From the NCBI GenBank assembly GCA_032207245.1, contig CM063502.1:43377162-43441161 (forward strand): a DNA stretch of 64,000 nucleotides, in the 5' to 3' direction. This document shows positions 55,283 through 64,000 of this stretch, one piece after another. How positions within the stretch are numbered: position 1 is the stretch's first letter; every line of letters begins with the position of its first letter. A program made the position numbers and the translations under genes. The notes under the pieces were generated by a model. The model was given only the letters and a program-made list of their open reading frames with translations. It was not told the DNA's origin and did not search any database. The stretch comes from Pardosa pseudoannulata. Its lineage: Eukaryota > Arthropoda > Arachnida > Araneae > Lycosidae.

Positions 55283-55790
55283 GTTTTTAATCAATGATTT
55301 ACTATAATTACTACATAAAAAGTAATTTTATCTCGTTCAACTTACAAAAGTTTACAGAGAAAGTAAGACACAAACGCAGTCTGCATGACATGTTCCGAAA
55401 TAAAACGTCAATTCTAGCATAGATTGAGAGGAACCACATTTCGAATTTCCGTCACGATTACTAAACTTTCCATTTCAACCGTCCGACAGAGAGACCGTAC
55501 AAATGATTGAGCGGTCAAAGTGGTCCGTCTGGATTTTCTCAGAAATAATAATTCTTATTTTCCGGAGGTAAAAGTTCGATTTCGAATGTCTGTCATGATT
55601 TCTAAACTTTTTATTATTAGTAATAAAGAAACCGAGACACATTTTCAAACGAATGACTGATCAAAATGATAAAAAATAACATATTTCAAGGGAAAATAGC
55701 GTATTTGAAAGTTTCATTAGTATCTTGAAATTGCTTTTTATCATGCTTTCTAAGAGAACTGGTATGCAATCATTTCAACTTTGTTAAGAA
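55283..55790 (+). repeat. Continuation of the 53-kb array beyond the piggyBac insertion
   Basis: Seen: atcaatgattta resumes the interrupted unit, then aagtttacagagaaagtaag at 55348 and a long-form copy like 52640-53165. Confidence 0.8.
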
Positions 55791-55994
55791 AAAATTTAAG
55801 TATATTTTAGAAGGAATGCATGTGATATTTTACAAATGTTGTATGAATATTAATTTTAATTTCTGAAATATTAAGTAACTTATACATAAATTCATCTACC
55901 TTAAATCATATTTTATTTATAATTTCTCTACATAGTTTAATTATTTTTACTGTAGTTGTATAAAAATGTTTATAAATTTTAGTCAATAATTATC

Positions 55995-56165
55995 ATAAAT
56001 GCATTGTAACGTTCGCTGTTCCCACAAGGGGATAAAGGGGCTTGTAACCATTTATGATAAGACTAGCTCAACACTGAGATGCAGGTTAACGTGTATAACG
56101 TATATGACGTGATCCATGACTACAGCTGCATATACTTGGAGACAAATTAAAGCATCTTTGTATTT
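55995..56165 (+). mobile_element. Possible solo-LTR fragment
   Basis: Seen: starts near tgtaacgttcgctg, has cccacaaggggataaaggg, and ends with acaaattaaagcatctttgt, a composition and order seen in Gypsy-type LTRs. There is no matching target duplication or partner LTR. Could also be unique DNA. Confidence 0.22.
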
Positions 56166-56525
56166 TTGCTTATTTTTCAGAATTTTAGCTTTCATTACCC
56201 TTTAAATTATTTTTTCATTTAATTTGTGATATTTCTCATAGGATTGAATTTTAATTTAGTGTAAATTTTTTTGAAAGGTTCGTTGCACATTTGTATCTGT
56301 TTAACCCAATCGACAAAGACATATATTTAACACAGGCGACTTAATTTTGTTGTTATAGTCTACAGGTATTAAAATATTTTTTTATGATTTAATATACGTC
56401 TATTAAAATAGAACAAAAAATAGTACAGTATTCGTTTCATGTTGGGATAGGACTCCTATTCACACATATGAAGAATACCACACATCTGAAATCCATTTCC
56501 TAGTCTTTGTATAGGTCAGTTTTAC

Positions 56526-56760
<235 letters not shown>

Positions 56761-58674
56761 CAGTGAGAGTGAGAGAGTAACATAGAGGATGAATACGAGA
56801 TAATTTATCTCTCTTAATTTTTACTTGAAACTACAAAAAAGTATCTTGTTATCACTGAAAGGGTAAAAGTAAAAAAATCTGAGAAATTTATATATTTTGT
56901 TTATTCAATTTTAAAATGCAAAAATGAAATTCATACTCCAGCAAATTCTTTTAAGTTTCGACTGAAATCCCGGAGTAGGTTCCAACAGTTTCCATGTGTT
57001 TGTAGCAAGAAAACTTTTTATAAGTAAATACGAAGTTTACTTAGTGATTTTGTTTTAATTCAGTCTTTCGTATCTTACAGTCATTTCTAAAGTCACTGGA
57101 GTGGTGTAAATACCTAAACCAATACATTTTAACTATCTTTATGAAATGTTATTCAAGTGTTTGACTCAGAGAGGTATCTTTTATTCTATCAACAACAGTT
57201 AAATCATATTTAAAAAATGTAATATTTTTATTTTTTAACTAAGTTAAGAGCATATTCGAAAGCTATCATAAAAAGATAAATCTGGCAGTAGCGCTCACAA
57301 TAAACAAATATACAAATATACATGTAAAGAAAGTTGATAATGCATTTCCTCTACATTTTGAATGACGGGAGGTGAAGAAATCGACTGTGTTCTTGGCGGT
57401 AAAATGCAGACATTTATTCGTTAGAAGTAATAGTTTATATTTAATTTTATACAAGAATTGTCTTCCCTTTATCTCTGTATCTTCCAACGACATGGATAAT
57501 AAACGCTGTATAATCCGAAATTGAAGTTATTCTACTCTTCCATTTCAAATTGTTTTCTGCTTCCAATAATACAATAATCTCTTTTTCATACATTTTCAGA
57601 AGTAATATGTCATTCCAATAAGATAAAATGCTAAATTTTAAAAAAAGCAAAAGTATTTCAGTTGACCCTTAGAAAGTTTACAATATATCACCGATTAAAT
57701 GCTTCTTTCTATACATTACATGGATCGTACATAAATTAAAATGCATTCTTTTTAATTTCTACTGAAATAATAATTCTTCTTGTTTATGATAATTTCTTCC
57801 TCAACGAGAAACAAAATTCTTTAAATTATGTTAGGAAAATTTTCCAATATGTTTTTTCGATTTTTTTCAAAAGATAGGCAAGATCTTGCTATCATTTTGA
57901 AATTCAGGTAATCATAAGTACATAGCCATTATAAAAAATATTTTGATATTTTTTTTCCGGTTAAAGTAAATATATTTAGCTCTGCGATAATTTCTTGTCT
58001 GTGAGCCATGATGTTTAAAGTGTTTCAATGGTTTTTTACGAATCAGTAATTTTCTTTTACACCTGAAATAAATTAGCGTTTGGAAAACTTGAATATAGTC
58101 AATACAATTATGGTGCAAAACTATTAAGGAAGTTACGAAACTATAACTTACTCAACAATCTTTGGCGTTATGAAAATTCTTTTGTAAGTTTCGAAGCTTT
58201 TAATTTGAATCAGTAATAGAGTTGATTATTTACCTAAAGCCTTAATTTATTCTACAACCCAAAGACGTTTCAGATGCTAATAAGTGGTGCATCAGGATAA
58301 GATATCTATAGTCAACTAAAAATTATACTTAAGTTTGGATGAAATTCCTGTTTTGCTTCTGGCTCTATCATATTATACTTGTACAACTATGGATGGAACT
58401 TAGCTAGTTTCTATCTTCCTTAAATATCTGAAAGCAATAGAGATGACGGAAAATTTCTTTCATTTGCACCTCCTAAACGTGTAAAAATTTATAAAAATTT
58501 AAAATGAATTAGATAATAAGCAGGCATTTTTGCAGTTTGAGACATTCTAAAGTGTCATTTTCACCAGTTTTCTTTATCAGTTCTTAGTAATTCAAAAAAA
58601 AATTTGACTTCCTAAATTATGAGATTTTAAAAAAGGACTCTAGAAAAATGTAGTATGTGTTCATAAATATGATA
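56761..58674. other. No gene seen
   Basis: AT-rich; minus frames of 60-75 codons only. Confidence 0.55.
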
Positions 58675-58990
58675 ACTTTAAATACCTCTCTGACACTCGC
58701 AATCCAAAGATCGGGATGCGTAAAAGAAAATAAAGAGTCGTGACCTTAGTGGCAATTGACTTGTTGTTGAGGGCTTCTCCCTAATTACCCGAGTTAGGAG
58801 ACAGTTAATGCTCTGCTCATTAGCAGACCCCGTATAAAGTCTAATTACTTTGTCACGGGATGGCGCCACATGACTACTTTTCACTACGCAGTCGCCAAGG
58901 ACAGGGCATTAAACAAGCAACTCTTCACTCACTGGGAAAAAGATTCGACTGTTGTTCTTGCGAGGTGTCTCATACTTCTATGTGATAAGT
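58675..58990. other. Unique GC-richer stretch with repeated ATTA cores
   Basis: Seen: ctaattacccgag, cagttaatgc, gctcattagc and ctaattactttg within 80 bp (58780-58855), in otherwise unique sequence. Both strands have open frames of 68-101 codons with no known domain. Candidate conserved non-coding or regulatory element. Confidence 0.25.
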
Positions 58991-61900
58991 TAAAAGCAAC
59001 CTTAAGGATACTACGGGCTAGGACTGTTCTATTTTCAAGTGCAAAATGTGTTTCACATTCTAATTTCTTAAGAAGACATATGGAAAGAAATTTGTTAATA
59101 AGCATTTCTGCGTATACAACTAATAATGGATATAGGTTATCATCAATGTGTGATTATCGATTTGATGCGCTATGAGAATAAGGCATCCACTTAGTATGTG
59201 TATTAGAATTGTATAAGGCAAATAGCATATTTTAAAAACTTTCAAGAATTTGTCCAGCCAATTAAGTATTCAGAAATAAACCTTGTTTCTTAGACGTCTT
59301 GTGGTATTACTAAATCACGACTAAAAAGCATGTGGGTGTATATTTTTCAAGGCCAGCGACGGACAATTAATAACTCAAAAACTGTTATGAAAATGCTTCT
59401 GTAGCAGAAAGTCGTACTGTTCTTGTGAAGAGGATATCGATAAAGAAGCTGAGACCGCTGTAATGAGAAAGACTCACTTTTAATGAGCCTATTAGATGGC
59501 TGGCATAACAAAATAAATTAAAGAACTCTTTTGATACTGGCTCGTGTCGAAACAAAATGTAAGAGACACAGTCGACGAACTTATTCATCTTATGTAAAAA
59601 CTCCAAAGTTTTATGTGTATTATTAAAATATCTTCTAACAATATTCGAGTTTTGATAATTTAATAACTGGGATATGTGAAATATGCTTGAGTCTTTTCAA
59701 AATCTTGAAGCTACAAGGAGAAAAACCCTTGTATTTGATTATGTATAAAAAACTGTAAACGGGGCGTAGAGAAGGGAGGGATGTGGAGATTGTAACCTCC
59801 CCATAAGGATTTCTGTGTATATATATCACGTATATAAAAATTTGCATTGATTTTGAGGCATATATTGAAATGGGATAACCCCTCCCCTCCCATGGAATAT
59901 TTGTTGCTATAGCCCTGGTATGCGTACATAAACACTCAATCTTCTGAGACAATTTTATTTATCTAAGCTTTACTCGATAAAAAAATCTGTCACATTTCCG
60001 TTTTTATCCTTAATAAGACTTTAAAATGAGCTTAATTATTAAATTTCTGTAACCTAGAAAATAAGCCAACTGCATCTGTCTTGACAAACATCACTGCTCT
60101 GCGAATATTTTTACTATTCTATTGTTAATGGAAATGATTTTATATTTCTTGTATTTTTTGCAGTGTTAAATAAGATTTTATTATATATTCTAGCTAGAAA
60201 ATAGCTTCAGACAATAAGCATTCTATACCAAAGACTGGTGTCATTAATCTTAGTGTCATCCTTTTATTACACTTATTTACATCTGATAAGAAAGACGTGA
60301 CGCGAATAATTACTGATAGTTTGTTTACGTTCAGATCTGTTTGAAATTGCTAATGGGAATAAAAAAATAGAATTCTGCCACTGTTTAAAATCTACTCCTT
60401 TAAAAACTGTTGTTTAATATTTGACTTGAATATTAAAGCACATATTTTATTAATTACGAAAGTAATTGTTATATAAAGAAGCAGGAGGAATTCAGGACAG
60501 TTTGGAACCTATTGTACCCAATAATCATCCAATCGTACCTGAGAAGAAATCTTACTCGTTTCTTATATAAAAGTTAATGTTTTCACAACTTATTAGTGTG
60601 ACGGGTTGGTTGGTTCAAATAATAGAAGGATAAAATTAATAGTTTCCAACTTTTCTACTGGCTTTTTATCATCGTTTTAACTTTTTTCAGCAGATAATCA
60701 GATAGACCAATCTTGCGACCAGCAGAAGCCTTTTGAAGCCTATATATGTATGTGTTTTCTTCAAAGAAATTCATTAAAAATCAGACTTGCAGAGTCTTCC
60801 TCGTTTTCTCTTTTGACATCATTATAACCAGAACTTGAGATGGACATACATTCATCTGTAAATACAGCTGACCATACACACTAAATCAATCTTTCTAAAG
60901 TTTTATTTTGATTTCATTATTTAGTTTTCTTTTAAAATATTTAGTTTATCCTTGCCGTTTGTCAATATTTATTCAAATAAATTGACTCTGTTCAGTGACC
61001 TTTCTATGAAATTCTGTTTGTTTGGCTATAATAGTTTTTGTTTGTTTTTAATTTCATACAGCTATTACAACACTTTTTATACAACTATGAAATAATTGGT
61101 GCATATAAAGCTTTTATTATTTGGCTAAAACTTTCAAAAAGTTATTATTTATTTTGTTTTCCTACTTTTTTGTGTTTATACTTACATTTAAAATGTACTA
61201 ATAGTCACGAGACACCAGAAATGTATTTTATAACACATTGATTCCAATCTGTTTTAAGCAATCAAAATGATCAAACCTTTGTTCAATATAAACTAGGCAG
61301 ATTATTTCAAACTGATACTTTTCTGTAAACCTCACTTATATTAATAAGAGCTATATATTTTACTTTATAGCCGGATAAAAAATATTTTTATAAATTTTCA
61401 ATTTCTGAATAGTTTCTTTATATAATTAGATAACTCTAAATTTTTAGATTTGCAGAGTAAAAAATATATTTATCTTCAATTTGATATAAACATTTAGTTT
61501 TTAATACAGATATTTCAAAAGTTCTCGAGGGTAAATCCATTTTTTTCTCATCTAGTATAGATTTTTTAAAAATATACTACTTGAAATAACAAAAGTGAAA
61601 AGGTTTTTTTTTAAATCAGAGCGTTAATAATCAGCAAGTAATCATTTTATTCTGAAAAGAGTGAAACATTTTATTTTATGATCGATCGAAAAAATTGTTA
61701 TAGTTAAGATTTTAAGTCTGGAAATATACTCTATCCCAGTAAGTTGGAAAAATGTTGCAATCTGTACAAAGACGGTTTTCTGATTTAAGAAAAATTTGTC
61801 TCTATATAATTCATACATGTCGTTTAGTTTTCTCTAAATGCAGTCAAATGCCAATCTCTTGTATTATGAGTATTTTCCATTTTCATCCATGCTACGAATT

Positions 61901-62314
61901 AGGAAGATCTATTGTGCAGCTTAAAACTATTTATTATACCTAACCATAGATTAACACACTCTCTTTGACACCCTGGTTCTCAAATATAAAGAAAAAAAAT
62001 TCAAATACAAACATAACTATGAATTAGCTATCAGTAAATGAATGCAATATTTAAATTCCTAAAATTAATAAATATTTCCCTTATAATAAATATTGATAAT
62101 AGATGCTTTATCAATCTCCCTCTTTGACAGATTAAATAAAATCCCTCACTTTAAAGAGTAAAAGAGAAACTTCTTATTATAAACGCAAGATTAGTCTTAC
62201 GTAAAATATATTGAAGGTGAAATTCTAAAGTGAATTTTTCCAAAAATTAATGTTATAAGAAAGTTGCAAGGTGATCTTAACAAAAAATAAAATTATAACT
62301 TGGAATTTCCCCAA
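58991..62314. other. No gene supported
   Basis: Mixed composition to about 59950, with minus frames of 73-105 codons around a C-rich block near 59880, none with a known domain; AT-rich thereafter. Confidence 0.5.
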
Positions 62315-62420
62315 ATTTTGTAAGCGCTATGGTGGCGAAATTTGACACCGCGGTTCTCAAGCTGGATGCTGCAAACGTGTGCCACGGGTCAGAGCCCGAT
62401 CATGATAATTTTGGGCGCTA
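62315..62420. other. GC-richer fragment with hAT-like phrase
   Basis: Seen: accgcggttctcaagctgg, similar to the CAG-GG-TTCTCAA-CTGG phrase at ends of many hAT elements. No partner end or 8-bp duplication found. Confidence 0.2.
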
Positions 62421-62832
62421 TTCTAGCTTTTATGAAATGTGACTCACTATAAAACATTACGACCGACCTGTATGTAAAATATACCCAAAAGCAAAAAATA
62501 CTGTCATACATTTATTGAAAATAAATTCAGATTTACAAATATCTTAAATCTTCATGTTTAATAAGGTTCAGAATAAAAGCGTAATCACACCCAAACATGT
62601 ACCTGTTGAAAGAGCAACGCTGAAGCTCTAAAGTACCTTAACATAAAAAAATCTTATTATTTGAATCATTTACAAATTTGTAACAAATATTATTAAAACT
62701 AAGGAACAATTATGAATATAAATTATATAAATTCAGATATTTCAATTTAAATTTTAGTTAAATTTTGTAATTTTTTTACTATACATGTGATTTAAAACTT
62801 TTACATATGCACCAAAAAAGTACATGCTTTAA

Positions 62833-63056
62833 CCGTTATCGTAGCAAGAATTGCTTTTTCGAAGAAAAGCAAAAACAAAGTATATAGGTAGCTCTTTTGG
62901 GCTATAAAAAACATTAAAAAAATAAATAAAAAAAATCGTGATATGAAAATTTTGGAAAAACAAGATGTATACTATTCTATACATTGCTACACGTGGTAAA
63001 AGTTGTAAAGTTGTAAAGTGGTATGTATGGTATGCTGTACAAAATGAACATAAGGG
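62833..63056. mobile_element. Possible piggyBac-like MITE, 224 bp
   Basis: Seen: TTAACCGTTAT at 62829-62839 and ATAAGGGTTAA at 63050-63060, which are inverted repeats with a single mismatch ending on TTAA. The interior has no frame and ends with short gtaaag/ggtatg reiterations. The ends are short, so chance cannot be excluded. Confidence 0.3.
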
Positions 63057-63060
63057 TTAA

Positions 63061-64000
63061 TAAGTATGCATATAATTGTTAAAGCATGCTTATTTTATTT
63101 TATATTTAATTTTTTAAAAATTAGATGCAATATTTTGAAAGAATAGTTCGGTTTTATATGAAGTTCAGCAGAGGTTGTATTATTGTTAACTTAATACAAC
63201 ATTAATCTGTTCAAGAATGCGCGGAAAGAGAGAACCTACTTTATGATATAAAGGTTGTTTACTTTTGTTTGGAGAGCTACAGTTTATTATTTTACCACAT
63301 AAGTTAATCGAAAGATCAAGGAATTTTGAAAAATGCAGTGTCAATTACATTAATCGCATTAGTATAAGAATTTTTACAATATGCTGTTTCTTTTAGTCTT
63401 TATAGGGTTTTATAATACTAACTTTCGCCCTACCAGAACTGTATCTTCTCTTGGTTCAAGCCTACTTCTAAAAAAAACGTTTTGAGAAGTAAGTTACCTT
63501 TATGACAGTTCTCCACATAAAGACTTTTTTGTAATAAATTTAAGCAACGAGTTAAAAAATAATAACTTACGACTGTTTTCCTCCAATGTGATGATTTATC
63601 TAAAACATCCCCCAATGCTGTTCCAACAACGTTTCTTCCTATCGTTTCTTTTACTCAAAAATATTTTTCAAATCTTTTCTATACTCTGCAAGCATCTATA
63701 ATTACGAAATGAGACTTCACTTGAGTTACTAATGAACGTCCTGATTATCGATTAATTGTTTAGAGCTAAAAGCGATGAGTAACTTCACGGAAGATTCATT
63801 TACAAAGTTTTGTCAGTTATATTTGTATTCTCATTTTCTCTTATTTTTAACTCTTAAAAAGCTTATTAAATATTTAATATTTTGACTTTTTTTCCAATTT
63901 TTGTCTCCAGATTCAAATATAATTGTTTGCAGTCGCTTGGATTTTAGATCAGTAATATATCATTCATATATACAAAAGCTTTTATTTTAATTCCGGTACA
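63061..64000. other. No gene seen
   Basis: AT-rich unique sequence to the window end. Confidence 0.6.

Noticed and set aside
59635..59952. 105-codon minus frame
   Set aside because: No recognisable domain, and an overlapping 74-codon frame in another register is equally open.

Overview
The window looks like non-coding DNA from an animal nuclear genome, probably an arthropod or another invertebrate. It is strongly AT-rich. It contains a spliced exon with GT-AG borders, tRNA-derived SINE heads, piggyBac-type elements at TTAA sites, LINE-type 3' tails, very long (AT)n microsatellites and many low-copy tandem duplications. I see no bacterial-style gene organisation, no rRNA or functional tRNA gene and no CRISPR. 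I cannot name the species from the sequence.

Genes: the only well-supported host coding segment is one 165-bp exon at 29248-29412 (+). It encodes an LDL-receptor class A (LDLa) cysteine-rich repeat and has phase-1 borders on both sides, as LDLa exons usually do. Most of the + strand around it is therefore probably intron of a large cell-surface or secreted protein gene. Three weaker exon candidates are listed: 23676-23818 (+), 48439-48656 (+, a phase that could join the LDLa exon) and 21052-21123 (-). The longer open frames elsewhere are mostly chance frames in AT-rich DNA or (AT)n translated as Tyr-Ile.

Mobile elements: a piggyBac-derived element of about 1 kb (54292-55282) keeps only the N-terminal part of a transposase. 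It sits inside a 210-bp tandem array; removing it in silico between its TTAA sites restores the array register. Two short piggyBac-like MITEs (4766-5071 and 46159-46573) and a third weaker one (62833-63056) share TTAA sites and CCC-type ends. There are also four tRNA-derived SINE heads (about 942, 25792, 43125 and 44519), LINE-type 3' tails (about 1857 and 25985), a mariner-like coding scrap (22672) and an LTR-like segment (about 10690-10930).

Repeats: layout by region is 1.07-1.6 kb (264-bp duplication), 5.6-6.0 kb (195-bp units), 7.1-9.6 kb (nested 210/330-bp array), 11.1-13.2 kb (about 420-bp array), 14.8-15.1 kb (35-bp minisatellite beside (AT)n(GATA)n), 25.5-25.75 kb (102-bp duplication), 31.4-32.0 kb (a 570-bp AT tract), 32.8-34.5 kb (430-bp and 344-bp duplications), 37.4-38.1, 38.75-39.1, 40.0-41.9 kb (a repeat whose units carry the (AT)n tracts), 42.17-42.49 kb (147-bp duplication with a perfect 16-bp palindrome) and 50.3-55.8 kb (210-bp array with flanking long copies). 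The remaining stretches are unique AT-rich DNA in which I see no gene. I found no convincing new defence, metabolic or regulatory system. The strongest original observations are the register-restoring piggyBac insertion, the palindrome made by an apparent inverted copying event, and the nested arrays.
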